Shown: positions 7,035 to 13,761 of the stretch, piece after piece
Layout of the letters: each line of letters begins with the position of its first letter
Numbering within the stretch: position 1 is the first letter of the stretch
Notes under the pieces: generated by a model
Seen by the model: the letters and a program-made list of their open reading frames with translations, nothing else
Database searches by the model: none
Told to the model about the DNA's origin: nothing
Virus record (IMG/VR): IMGVR_UViG_3300043434_000295
Coordinates: 102,833 to 166,832 of that record
DNA: 64,000 bases
Direction: 5' to 3' (one strand)
Origin: a virus
Position numbers and translations under genes: made by a program

Positions 7035-7391
7035 ATGGATAAGCAAGCATACCTCATCAAGCGTCTCGAATCGAACATTCAGTCCTGCAAGGAAAGCATG
7101 GACAAGTTCATCGAAAAGCTTAAGGAAGATCCCGCATATGCGCTTTCCTGGGGTACCGGTACGTTTCAGACTGCAGCGAATCTGAAAGTCTACGAAATGG
7201 TGTATGCTGCACTGACTGCTGAGACTCCTTGCTCGGTTCAAGCGGTGAAGGAAACTCTAATGGATCGAGTGCTGCACAAGTCCAAGTATCCGCCTCAGTC
7301 TACGTCTCCCTGCTCGAATTTGATGGAGCAGTACGAATTGGCTGCCTATGCTGATCTTCTTTCTGACCTGCGTTACTATGAAGGTGAATAA
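7035..7391 (+). CDS. Hypothetical helical protein, 118 aa
   Basis: Mainly helical (LIKRLESNIQSCKESMDKFIEKLKED, later NLMEQYELAAYADLLSDLRYY), GC-richer codons than its neighbours. SD AAGGAAACAAAC. Unrecognised. Confidence 0.65.
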   Translation: MDKQAYLIKRLESNIQSCKESMDKFIEKLKEDPAYALSWGTGTFQTAANLKVYEMVYAALTAETPCSVQAVKETLMDRVLHKSKYPPQSTSPCSNLMEQYELAAYADLLSDLRYYEGE

Positions 7392-7392
7392 T

Positions 7393-7479
7393 ATGATTAA
7401 CGACTTCTGGCTTCGGCCAATCTATTTTGGACTGGGTTTCTCGGTCTGTTTCTTTCTCTTTTCGAAAGGTATTCTATGA
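7393..7479 (+). CDS. Tiny membrane protein, 28 aa
   Basis: MINDFWLRPIYFGLGFSVCF and a short tail: one transmembrane helix. ATG lies just after the previous stop and the TGA overlaps the next ATG (7476). SD GAAGGTGAATAAT. Confidence 0.5.
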   Translation: MINDFWLRPIYFGLGFSVCFFLFSKGIL

Positions 7480-7667
7480 GAACGCGTAGTGGTGACGTAA
7501 TGGCGCTTCTATTTTATCTGGCTCTAATTATCGGTATTGTCTATGGCTGGATATCAAATATTGTGATTATCGCGGGATCGAATTTCAGTGAAATTACAGG
7601 TCTGCTTGTCCTTCGAGTTGTAGGTATATTCGTAGCACCGTTGGGTGTTGTATTGGGATATGTCTAA
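7476..7667 (+). CDS. Small membrane protein, 63 aa
   Basis: Two transmembrane helices (LLFYLALIIGIVYGWISNIV and ITGLLVLRVVGIFVAPLGVV). ATGA coupled to the 28-aa membrane protein, so the pair may act together. Unknown role. Confidence 0.6.
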   Translation: MRTRSGDVMALLFYLALIIGIVYGWISNIVIIAGSNFSEITGLLVLRVVGIFVAPLGVVLGYV

Positions 7668-7956
7668 GATATTCATTATCGCAGGTACTCATGACGAGTA
7701 TCTTCAGTGGCGCAGTAGAAACTTTCCCGAGTTACTTCTAAATGGTGAAATAAGCAAACCGACTGATATTATATACGTGTGTGGTGCAGAAACTCTTAAA
7801 GGAATATCAAATCCAACAGGTAGATTCATTGGCACGTGGTATAAACGATCTAATATTGAAGAGATTCTATTTCAACTTCAAATCGCGGGAAAACTATTAG
7901 ATACGAATATCATGACACAATTACTTACAATGGTACAGAAAAGACATCATGCTTGA
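7660..7956 (+). CDS. Hypothetical protein, 98 aa
   Basis: Start set at the ATG overlapping the end of the membrane gene (MSKIFIIAGTHDEYLQW). Alpha/beta look: KIFIIAG first strand, DIIYVCGAETLKGI second, GRFIGTW third, then helices. It resembles small Rossmann-type phage proteins of unknown function. Confidence 0.6.
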   Translation: MSKIFIIAGTHDEYLQWRSRNFPELLLNGEISKPTDIIYVCGAETLKGISNPTGRFIGTWYKRSNIEEILFQLQIAGKLLDTNIMTQLLTMVQKRHHA

Positions 7957-8185
7957 ATATTGGACAGTAGAAAATACAGGTTGGAGTGGTGGAATATCGT
8001 GGTTTCAAATCGGCGGGACTGATGCTAATCCATTAAGATTTGAATCTAAATATGAAGCTATTGAATATCTTCTTGCAGAAAAAGAAGAATTAAATCAAGA
8101 TACTACTCAGTGGAGAATCGTGCATACCACGTTTGAGAGAAGCGATAATCGAGAAGTTACTACTCGAGTATGGACGATTATATGA
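7949..8185 (+). CDS. Hypothetical protein, 78 aa
   Basis: Begins LEYWTVENTGWSGGISWFQIG; later ESKYEAIEYLLAEKEELN and WRIVHTTFE. The plan (W-rich strand, helix, strand) recurs in small phage proteins that look like minimal alpha/beta folds. Overlaps both neighbours. Confidence 0.6.
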   Translation: MLEYWTVENTGWSGGISWFQIGGTDANPLRFESKYEAIEYLLAEKEELNQDTTQWRIVHTTFERSDNREVTTRVWTII

Positions 8186-8391
8186 CTCTACAGGACGAAT
8201 GGAATATAACAAATCAAAGTCTTGAATTCTTAAATAACGCCTTTATTTCATTACATAAAAAGAATTCAAAAGACTGGTCTGATTTAGAAAATTATTTAGC
8301 TCTAGAATATCGTGAAAGCGCTAGAACGATATGTGAATGGAGATATTGGATTCTTGAGAGAGCACGAAAAGAAGGTATTAAGATCAAATAA
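8182..8391 (+). CDS. Hypothetical helical protein, 69 aa
   Basis: ATGA overlap sets the start (MTLQDEWNIT). Helical, charged: NAFISLHKKNSKDWSDLENYLALEYRE. Last gene before a non-coding spacer. Confidence 0.55.
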   Translation: MTLQDEWNITNQSLEFLNNAFISLHKKNSKDWSDLENYLALEYRESARTICEWRYWILERARKEGIKIK

Positions 8392-8437
8392 ATGCCCTCT
8401 TTCTTAAAATAAAAGTATTCAAAACGCCATGACAAAG

Positions 8438-8468
8438 CCACGTACGTGACTTGAGAATACGTACGTGG
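8438..8468. repeat. Inverted repeat CCACGTACGT / ACGTACGTGG
   Basis: Perfect 10-bp arms (8438-8447, 8459-8468) separated by 11 nt in a 190-bp spacer. Could form an RNA hairpin or a protein-binding site; no T-run follows, so it is not a classical terminator. Confidence 0.6.
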
Positions 8469-8496
8469 ATAGTTACAGGCCACGTTCTTCTCGTAA

Positions 8497-8552
8497 TAGT
8501 TGACTAAAACAATCGGGTATTGGTTCCCAGTAAATTGATTTCGTGGTACAAT
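8497..8552 (+). promoter_or_regulatory. Mosaic cassette 8 plus early promoter variant
   Basis: Arms TAGTTGACT and AATCGGGTAT come from different stem types and do not pair well. -35 TTCCCA (8524-8529), 17 bp, GTGGTACAAT (-10 TACAAT at 8547-8552). Confidence 0.65.
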
Positions 8553-8581
8553 AGATCCATTAAATCAACAAGGAGCACACG

Positions 8582-8797
8582 ATGACAACTGTAGCACAAA
8601 TGATCGAGTGGATGAAGACTCTCCCGCAAGACGCAGAAGTCGAGTGCGGTGTGGAAGTCACTGGCGGCTACAGCACCTACATGGAAATGCGGCCGGTTGA
8701 CATCGAATACAGCGATGTTCTCGACTACACTGGTCCGGAGTATGACAAATACCCGAATATCAGAGGCAAGGTCATGGTTATGATCCGAGGAGGATGA
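8582..8797 (+). CDS. Hypothetical phage protein, 71 aa
   Basis: TVAQMIEWMKTLPQDAEVECG: the N-terminal helix plus LPQDAEV is a pattern seen in many small phage and plasmid proteins of unknown role. SD AAGGAGCACACG is the strongest in this region. Confidence 0.7.
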   Translation: MTTVAQMIEWMKTLPQDAEVECGVEVTGGYSTYMEMRPVDIEYSDVLDYTGPEYDKYPNIRGKVMVMIRGG

Positions 8798-8798
8798 G

Positions 8799-8966
8799 AT
8801 GAACGAACGAATTGAACAACTTGCTCTTGAGTGTTATCAGGCTCCTGAGTTTGATTATAAAAAGTTCGCCGAGTTGATTGTTAGGGAATGTGTTGAAATT
8901 GTTGATGCGCGGTGGGATCCTGTTCTTGTTGAAAAGATTAAAGAACATTTCGGAGTTGAAGAATGA
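8799..8966 (+). CDS. Conserved small phage protein, 55 aa (paralogue of the gene at 12438)
   Basis: MNERIEQLALECYQ, KKFAELIVRECVEIV and a C-terminal KEHFGVEE. The protein at 12438 shares MNERI, KFAELIVREC and KHFGVEE, with near-identical DNA over those blocks. Family widespread in myoviruses, function unknown. ATGA overlap with the next gene. Confidence 0.75.
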   Translation: MNERIEQLALECYQAPEFDYKKFAELIVRECVEIVDARWDPVLVEKIKEHFGVEE

Positions 8967-9127
8967 TTGTATACGTAGTGACAGGATGGCCGAATACCTG
9001 TCCCAGTGAGAAGTTTGAAGCTGGGTCGTATAAAACTCGAGAACGAGCTGAAGAAGTCATGGAGATTTCCTATCAAGATTACTTGAACTGCGAATTCGAG
9101 ATTGAAGAAATGTGGGTCGAAGAATGA
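8963..9127 (+). CDS. Hypothetical protein, 54 aa
   Basis: MIVYVVTGWPNTCPS, then a helix (TRERAEEVMEISYQDY) and acidic tail. It follows the FGVEE-type gene exactly as the gene at 12683 follows its paralogue, and both end in VEE. A duplicated two-gene unit is likely. Confidence 0.65.
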   Translation: MIVYVVTGWPNTCPSEKFEAGSYKTRERAEEVMEISYQDYLNCEFEIEEMWVEE

Positions 9128-9315
9128 AATTTCTTGATGTAAAGTGGTTCTGTGCTGGGCATGGCAATTGTGCCATCGTAAAGGTAGAAGATCCATATGA
9201 GGGTGTGAAGTACTATATCGGCGCTTTTCCAGGTGAAGCTCATGGTCATAATGAACAGGAAGATATCGAACACGTGATGAATTGGGGATCTAGCTTTCCA
9301 AAAACCAGTTGGTGA
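9124..9315 (+). CDS. Hypothetical protein, 63 aa
   Basis: Start set by ATGA overlap (MKFLDVKWFC). Contains GHGNCAIVKVEDPYEG and an H/G/E-rich loop (FPGEAHGHNEQED). Unrecognised. Confidence 0.6.
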   Translation: MKFLDVKWFCAGHGNCAIVKVEDPYEGVKYYIGAFPGEAHGHNEQEDIEHVMNWGSSFPKTSW

Positions 9316-9327
9316 TATTCTATTTGG

Positions 9328-9612
9328 ATGAATATGAACTATAAGCACTACTGTCCCGAGTACGATTTTCTTGAAATAGATGCTGATTCGCCCGAATACG
9401 AGAACTGTATCTGTGAAATAGATTCTAATGGTCGAGGACCAGAATATCATAAAGGTGATCGTGTACTAGTAAAGCCAAATAAGTTACAGGCAACGGTGAT
9501 TCGTCAAATCCTGACCTATGATTATCCTGAATCCTTTTGGGGTAATGTAGAACTACTCTACGACGACGGTGTCAAAGGATTATCAAATAGCTGGCAGGTG
9601 GAGAAGATATGA
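9328..9612 (+). CDS. Hypothetical protein with possible SH3-like fold, 94 aa
   Basis: KGDRVLVKPNKLQATVIRQIL and VELLYDDGVKGLSNSW give the strand pattern of a small beta-barrel. The N-terminus is aromatic and cysteine-containing (HYCPEYDFLEI). Confidence 0.6.
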   Translation: MNMNYKHYCPEYDFLEIDADSPEYENCICEIDSNGRGPEYHKGDRVLVKPNKLQATVIRQILTYDYPESFWGNVELLYDDGVKGLSNSWQVEKI

Positions 9613-9815
9613 CATATATTCTAATGATTTGGACAGTAGTAGGATTTGCAGGTATGAGTCATAGTACTGCTACTAAAATGGATTGGCGACCACTGGGCGA
9701 GTTTCATATGGAAGAAGATCGTATAGGTAAGAAGACAGCATATCAAATGTGTGAAGAAGGTGCTCGTCAATTAGGTCTAAAATCTGAAAACTATCGCTGC
9801 GTGAGATCAAAATGA
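9609..9815 (+). CDS. Small secreted or membrane protein, 68 aa
   Basis: Hydrophobic start (MTYILMIWTVVGFAGMSHS), helix KKTAYQMCEEGARQLGL and end ENYRCVRSK. Same plan as the gene at 5144 (hydrophobic start, helix with C, final YxC). ATGA overlaps at both ends. Confidence 0.6.
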   Translation: MTYILMIWTVVGFAGMSHSTATKMDWRPLGEFHMEEDRIGKKTAYQMCEEGARQLGLKSENYRCVRSK

Positions 9816-10015
9816 ATAACATAGATCCAAAACGAAACTGGCCTGAAGACTATTATCACGAAAATGGTGAATACTATTGTCGGTGTCATGTATGCAATAA
9901 TATGTTTATTGGATATAAGAGAAGAGTAGTATGTAAGATATGCAGTGAAAAGAATAACAAAAAAGAAATAGCAAAATCATCAGGTTATTCTCGTATTGGA
10001 TTGAATAATGTCTAA
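9812..10015 (+). CDS. Zinc-ribbon protein, 67 aa
   Basis: YYCRCHVCNNMF and VVCKICSEK give two CxxC knuckles about 20 residues apart, a classical zinc ribbon. The C-terminal SSGYSRIGL is basic. Possible nucleic-acid binding; family not known. Confidence 0.65.
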   Translation: MNNIDPKRNWPEDYYHENGEYYCRCHVCNNMFIGYKRRVVCKICSEKNNKKEIAKSSGYSRIGLNNV

Positions 10016-10169
10016 CGATCTAACAGAATTCCTACCAGATATAGAGAAACATATTCCCGTAGAATATAAGCGAAACTATCGAGAAGTAAAATACCTATCG
10101 AGAAAAAGAGAACATGACCTAGGAGATCCTTTCCTTGAAGAAGAAAAGATCGAAAGGATGTTTCAATAA
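10008..10169 (+). CDS. Hypothetical protein, 53 aa
   Basis: Basic-acidic mix: EKHIPVEYKRNYREVKYLSR, KREHDLGDPFLEEEKIER. Overlaps the zinc-ribbon gene by 8 nt. Unrecognised. After it, 10170-10349 is non-coding, with two direct copies of AAAGTATTCAA (also once near 8413). Confidence 0.5.
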   Translation: MSNDLTEFLPDIEKHIPVEYKRNYREVKYLSRKREHDLGDPFLEEEKIERMFQ

Positions 10170-10349
10170 ACGGGTAGTCAATGAAAGGACGTTTCTATTT
10201 ATGGTGTAGCCGGAGACACACCTGCGTACACCTGCATGTCCAAAGTTACCATTGTAGGCGCTCATCGTATCTCGGCGTCTTGAAAACAAAAGTATTCAAT
10301 ATCTCCGGGACGGGAACCGAATCCGAAAGTATTCAATTTCCTCTGCTAA

Positions 10350-10404
10350 TACCCGACTAATTTAGTATACTACTATGTCCGGAAATTAGATTTCGTGGTA
10401 TAAT
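10350..10404 (+). promoter_or_regulatory. Mosaic cassette 9 plus early promoter
   Basis: Arms ACCCGACTAA and TTAGTATAC pair only in the inner five base pairs. Promoter TGTCCG (10376-10381), 17 bp, GTGGTATAAT (-10 at 10399-10404). Confidence 0.7.
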
Positions 10405-10432
10405 TACTCTAACGGGAAACAAACAAGGATAC

Positions 10433-10642
10433 ATGATGATGAACTTCGAAGACCGCTGCCTCGCAATCGTAAAATCTGTTACAGATATCCCTGCCGATTT
10501 CTATAATGGTACCATGTTTCTGGAAACAGAAGATTCTAAGATCGCTACCGAAGTCTATAACGCTCTGTCGATCAACAATCAGACCATCGGCATCATCTTC
10601 GGTAAGTGCGCCTCCGGTGAAACTTCCTACGATTTTGTCTGA
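10433..10642 (+). CDS. Hypothetical protein, 69 aa
   Basis: Alpha/beta (DRCLAIVKSVTDIP, SKIATEVYNALSINNQTIGIIFG). Three close ATGs (10433, 10436, 10439) follow the SD AAGGATAC; the first is chosen. Codons are GC-richer, as in the AAA+ gene downstream. Confidence 0.6.
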   Translation: MMMNFEDRCLAIVKSVTDIPADFYNGTMFLETEDSKIATEVYNALSINNQTIGIIFGKCASGETSYDFV

Positions 10643-10656
10643 TTCTGTGGTATAAT
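10628..10656 (+). promoter_or_regulatory. Early promoter at the end of the 10433 gene
   Basis: Extended -10 GTGGTATAAT (TATAAT 10651-10656) with a weak -35 (TACGAT) at 17 bp. The ATG of the next small gene lies 6 nt downstream. Confidence 0.6.
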
Positions 10657-10662
10657 CAACTC

Positions 10663-10758
10663 ATGAAATACATCAAAGAACTTCTCCAAGCTGCAATCCT
10701 CGCCGTCCTCTTCGGTGGTCCTCTCTTTGCCTACTTCCTGTTTGTCATGAAGCCGTAA
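10663..10758 (+). CDS. Tiny membrane protein, 31 aa, probably leaderless
   Basis: MKYIKELLQAAILAVLFGGP and one further hydrophobic segment: one transmembrane helix or hairpin. No SD; ATG sits at the predicted transcription start. Confidence 0.5.
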   Translation: MKYIKELLQAAILAVLFGGPLFAYFLFVMKP

Positions 10759-10764
10759 TACCAA

Positions 10765-10823
10765 AGTATACAGCTAGTTCTAGTATACTATTAGTGTACG
10801 ACAATTAGACGTTTTGTTATAAT
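10765..10823 (+). promoter_or_regulatory. Stem-loop plus early promoter cassette 10
   Basis: AGTATAC / GTATACT arms (10765-10771, 10783-10789), nearly identical to cassette 7 including the AGCTAGTT loop. Promoter TGTACG (10795-10800), 17 bp, TTGTTATAAT (-10 at 10818-10823), close in sequence to cassette 3. Confidence 0.75.
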
Positions 10824-10855
10824 TAACCTATCGACAAACAAACAGGAACCTTCAT

Positions 10856-11779
10856 ATGACCACAAACGTACAGATCTCCTTCTCCAAAGCTACCAACAAG
10901 TTCACTTGCGTTATCAACGGTAACAAGTTTACTACGGGTAAGCAGGACTACATCGAGTACATGTACAAGAAGATCACTGGTACCAAGAAGACTTTCGCTG
11001 AAATCGCTGGCGAAAAGAAGGCTTCCACTGCCGAAAAGTACAACATCAACGAGCGCTTCGAGTTCGTCGAGAACCTGGTCGAAATGATCGCATCGGGTCT
11101 GACTCCCTCGGCTGTGATCACCGGTGAAGGTGGCCTCGGCAAGACCTATACTGTCAACAAGACTCTGGTTGCTTCGGGTCTGAAGGACCTCTCGGATGTT
11201 GGTGCTCTGGAAGTTGCCTCTACCATCAATCGTAACAACTCCTTCACCTCCGTTAAGGGTTACTCTACTCCTAAGGGTCTGTATCGTACTCTCTACGAGA
11301 ACAAGGACTCGGTGGTCGTGTTCGACGACTGCGACTCTATTCTGAAGGATCCAGTTGCTCTGAACCTGTTGAAGTCTGCTCTGGACTCCTATGGCAAGCG
11401 GATCATCTCCTGGAATGCTGAAACCTCCTTTGGTCGCGATGAAGACCTGCCACGTAGCTTCGAGTTCAAGGGTCGTGTAATCTTCATCTCTAACATGTCT
11501 CAGGACAAGATCGATCAGGCCATCCGTTCACGTAGCATGATGGTTGACCTCTCTATGACCGAAGACCAGAAGATCGAGCGTATGGAAGTCATCTCTGCCT
11601 CTGACGAGTTCCTGCCTGAATTCTCTGTTGAATACAAGAAGGATGCTCTTGACCTGATTCGTTCGGTCAAGGAAGACGCCAAGGAGATCTCCCTGCGTAC
11701 TCTGATCTCGGTTACTAAGATTCGTGCTTCCGGTAACAAGAACTGGAAGGGTATGGCAACCTATATCCTGTGCAACTAA
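10856..11779 (+). CDS. AAA+ ATPase, 307 aa
   Basis: Walker A GEGGLGKT (residues about 89-96), Walker B VVVFDDCD (about 151-158), sensor-1-like VIFISN and an arginine-rich IDQAIRSRS. An N-terminal 65-residue domain is of unknown type. Related ATPases occur in T4-like and jumbo phages without a settled function; remodelling of a host or replication complex is possible. Codons favour C-ending and G-ending forms (CTG, AAG, ATC), unlike most neighbours, which suggests high early expression. Own promoter and stem-loop upstream. Confidence 0.85.
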   Translation: MTTNVQISFSKATNKFTCVINGNKFTTGKQDYIEYMYKKITGTKKTFAEIAGEKKASTAEKYNINERFEFVENLVEMIASGLTPSAVITGEGGLGKTYTVNKTLVASGLKDLSDVGALEVASTINRNNSFTSVKGYSTPKGLYRTLYENKDSVVVFDDCDSILKDPVALNLLKSALDSYGKRIISWNAETSFGRDEDLPRSFEFKGRVIFISNMSQDKIDQAIRSRSMMVDLSMTEDQKIERMEVISASDEFLPEFSVEYKKDALDLIRSVKEDAKEISLRTLISVTKIRASGNKNWKGMATYILCN

Positions 11780-11791
11780 TACGGAGTACTC

Positions 11792-11941
11792 ATGAGTAAG
11801 ATGGGTGAACTAATACTGGATATCCAAACGGCGCTGGAGGAGGGTAACCTCTCCTTCAGAGAGATTGCCTACAGGTTCGAGGTACCCTACGACTGGGTAG
11901 TAACGATCGCTGAGGAGATGGCGGAAGAAGAAGCGGAGTAA
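11792..11941 (+). CDS. Hypothetical HTH-like small protein, 49 aa
   Basis: LSFREIAYRFEVPYDWVV fits a helix-turn-helix (helix, short turn, recognition helix), like small regulators. SD ACGGAGTACTC, 12 nt after the ATPase stop, so same transcript. DNA binding is inferred from the pattern only. Confidence 0.6.
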   Translation: MSKMGELILDIQTALEEGNLSFREIAYRFEVPYDWVVTIAEEMAEEEAE

Positions 11942-12143
11942 CCTTCTAGATTGCGGTTTTAAATCAGGAGTCCAGCGGTATGGGCTTTAGGCCTTTGATG
12001 CGGGTCTTCGGAGATTCAGTTGAAAACGGATTCTAAGATGACTTGTCATCCTCGGGAAAATTTCCCGCCAGAAAAAATCACTTTGAAACGGAATTGTCCT
12101 CAAAAAATCTCGGGAAAAAATTTAGCATGAAAACGGAAATTAT
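11942..12143. other. Non-coding spacer with palindrome and short repeats
   Basis: Holds the 15-bp palindrome CGGGAAAATTTCCCG (12053-12067), a partial second copy CGGGAAAAAATTT (12111-12123), and GAAAACGGA at 12022 and 12129 with a variant (GAAACGGAA) at 12085. No ORF of note and no early promoter motif seen. Confidence 0.5.
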
Positions 12144-12296
12144 ATGTTAACACTTATATTGTCAGGATGTATGCTCGGAGTGTATATCTTTATGACTGGA
12201 CTAGATCGAGATAAATGGATAGCTTGGTCTAGCGCGGCGCTCATGGCTTTTAACTGGTTTGTAGCAGAGATACAATTGTATCGAGCACTATACTAA
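12144..12296 (+). CDS. Small membrane protein, 50 aa
   Basis: Two hydrophobic helices (LTLILSGCMLGVYIFMTG and WIAWSSAALMAFNWFV). No clear SD; start uncertain. Unknown function. Confidence 0.5.
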   Translation: MLTLILSGCMLGVYIFMTGLDRDKWIAWSSAALMAFNWFVAEIQLYRALY

Positions 12297-12299
12297 TGG

Positions 12300-12328
12300 T
12301 GTCCATTAATTCATAATTAGATTATAAT
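12300..12328 (+). promoter_or_regulatory. Early promoter
   Basis: TGTCCA (12300-12305), 17 bp with TAATTCAT, TATAAT at 12323-12328. The ATG of the next gene is 5 nt downstream. Confidence 0.7.
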
Positions 12329-12333
12329 CTATC

Positions 12334-12441
12334 ATGCAATTTATCTTTGGTATCATACTCTTGTACTTCATGTTCTATGGAGATCCGGATGTATTTGATC
12401 TCCTGCATGCTTTCTTGATAAAATACCTGAGTGGACTATGA
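12334..12441 (+). CDS. Tiny membrane protein, 35 aa, probably leaderless
   Basis: MQFIFGIILLYFMFYG is hydrophobic, followed by an amphipathic helix. ATG 5 nt after the -10 and no SD. ATGA overlap with the 12438 gene, so it may serve to couple translation into the following run. Confidence 0.5.
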   Translation: MQFIFGIILLYFMFYGDPDVFDLLHAFLIKYLSGL

Positions 12442-12686
12442 ACGAACGAATTCGAGAACTTTGGTCTCAGGCTGGTGGTCATTATAATGGTGGCAACCAA
12501 CACACTTGGCCTGAATATACAATTACTGATCCTGAAAAGTTCGCCGAGTTGATTGTGAGAGAATGTGCCGAATTGTCTGTGAATAGTCAATATGCCAATA
12601 CCAAAAATGAGTATTATGAAGGCTTCAATGAGGCATTGGTTTATGCTGGAAATAAGATTAGAAAACATTTCGGAGTTGAAGAATGA
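12438..12686 (+). CDS. Conserved phage protein, 82 aa (paralogue of the gene at 8799)
   Basis: MNERIRELWSQAGG, EKFAELIVRECAEL and KHFGVEE: a family found in many T4-like and related phages, unknown role. The 8799 copy lacks the central part. ATGA overlaps on both sides. Confidence 0.75.
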   Translation: MNERIRELWSQAGGHYNGGNQHTWPEYTITDPEKFAELIVRECAELSVNSQYANTKNEYYEGFNEALVYAGNKIRKHFGVEE

Positions 12687-12844
12687 TCCAGTTCGTAGTT
12701 AGAGAAGTAGAATGGGGCGGGGATGTAGATGGCACTGGTCCCGAGCGTTGGTTGGGCCGGGCTGTGGGCTGCTTCGATACAGAGGACGAAGCAATAGACT
12801 TTGCCGATGCTCAATGGAATGAATGTGAAGTGGTTGAGGAATGA
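12683..12844 (+). CDS. Hypothetical protein, 53 aa
   Basis: MIQFVVREVEW, RAVGCFDTEDEAIDFADAQW: strand, strand, helix. Same position and end (VEE) as the gene at 8963, so likely a diverged duplicate. Confidence 0.6.
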   Translation: MIQFVVREVEWGGDVDGTGPERWLGRAVGCFDTEDEAIDFADAQWNECEVVEE

Positions 12845-12981
12845 TACAATACTCTGAAAAGTTCGACGCCTATTATGATGACGAGACGAACGAATGGCTC
12901 GAGTCAAAATGCGACGACCCGACATGCGAGTACTGTGTGAGCCGTCCTGAGAAACCCGAGGAAAAACATGCTACTGATTAA
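12841..12981 (+). CDS. Cysteine-containing small phage protein, 46 aa
   Basis: YYDDETNEWLESKCDDPTCE and YCVSRPEK: three cysteines in a C-x5-C-x2-C layout, a type common in phage genomes and possibly metal binding. ATGA overlap with the preceding gene. Confidence 0.65.
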   Translation: MIQYSEKFDAYYDDETNEWLESKCDDPTCEYCVSRPEKPEEKHATD

Positions 12982-13117
12982 TGCTGCTATGAATCTTGTT
13001 GTATTTCTGTGGATGTACGAGAATTTGCGATCATGGTCGGGTGCACTATACCGATTTGTTATGTGGGCTAATCTGGTGTGGGTTCCTGTTTGCATGGTGT
13101 TTTACTTCTATGAATGA
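12968..13117 (+). CDS. Small membrane protein, 49 aa
   Basis: Two hydrophobic stretches (MLLINAAMNLVVFLW and FVMWANLVWVPVCMVFYF). Overlaps both neighbours. SD GAGGAAAAAC. Unknown. Confidence 0.5.
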   Translation: MLLINAAMNLVVFLWMYENLRSWSGALYRFVMWANLVWVPVCMVFYFYE

Positions 13118-13217
13118 CTTTGCTTTCTATGGTGCGATTGTAGCGCTGCTACTAATTGTTACAGGTAGTCCTGGATTGGCTGTGATCATGATGTTTATTG
13201 CTTGGATAGCATCATGA
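13110..13217 (+). CDS. Small membrane protein, 35 aa
   Basis: MNDFAFYGAIVALLLIVTGS and a second hydrophobic segment ending WIAS. Start taken at the ATGAATGA overlap; an upstream extension is possible but would overlap the preceding gene entirely. Confidence 0.45.
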   Translation: MNDFAFYGAIVALLLIVTGSPGLAVIMMFIAWIAS

Positions 13218-13399
13218 TTTTAGGCTATACCGAAAAGGAAGATGGTAGCTGGGAAGCAATTATGCCCGCTGAACGTGGATACATATACACTCAAGCTTTC
13301 ATCTTATGCCGTGAATGTAATAAGGCAATTCGACCTCAGGGTGGACCTCGATATAACAGTGTATGTTTGGAATGCTATGAAAAGATACGAAAAATTTGA
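13214..13399 (+). CDS. Zinc-ribbon small protein, 61 aa
   Basis: LCRECNKAI and VCLECYEK: two CxxC pairs about 20 residues apart. Start at the ATGA overlap (MILGYTEKEDGSW). Likely zinc binding; unknown role. Confidence 0.6.
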   Translation: MILGYTEKEDGSWEAIMPAERGYIYTQAFILCRECNKAIRPQGGPRYNSVCLECYEKIRKI

Positions 13400-13547
13400 C
13401 GACTGGTTTTGGGAGATAGAGGGATTTGGAACTCGAGGAGAACGATTCTTCGAATCACTTGATCATATGTCTGATAAAGAAGGCCTTGAATGGTTGAAGG
13501 CTTGTTGGGAATGTGCACGAAATGAACATAAGGAATCAAATGAATAA
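13377..13547 (+). CDS. Hypothetical protein, 56 aa
   Basis: MKRYEKFDDWFWEIEGFGTR then a helix (KEGLEWLKACWECARNEHK). This W-rich start is common among small phage proteins. Start chosen where it overlaps the end of the preceding gene; longer in-frame starts are fully internal to that gene. Confidence 0.6.
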   Translation: MKRYEKFDDWFWEIEGFGTRGERFFESLDHMSDKEGLEWLKACWECARNEHKESNE

Positions 13548-13761
13548 AGGCTTAAATGTACCAGGTTTGAAATTACCTTGGGAAGTTGTTGATGCAATCA
13601 TATTGGCTGCAATGCTTGATCAGCATACTACATTGAAAACCGAGTTATACGAACATCATGTGAATGGAAAATGGATGCATCCCGAAGATGTAATTCGTTC
13701 TAAGGATATGCTTGTTCACATTGAAGCTATTATTGATTATTATGGAGGTGGAAATGTCTGA
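13540..13761 (+). CDS. Hypothetical protein, 73 aa
   Basis: SD AAGGAATCAA sets the start at MNKGLNVPGLKLPWEVVDAI. Helical; the start resembles proteins with a VPxxLPWEV motif in other phages. Role unknown. Confidence 0.6.
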   Translation: MNKGLNVPGLKLPWEVVDAIILAAMLDQHTTLKTELYEHHVNGKWMHPEDVIRSKDMLVHIEAIIDYYGGGNV

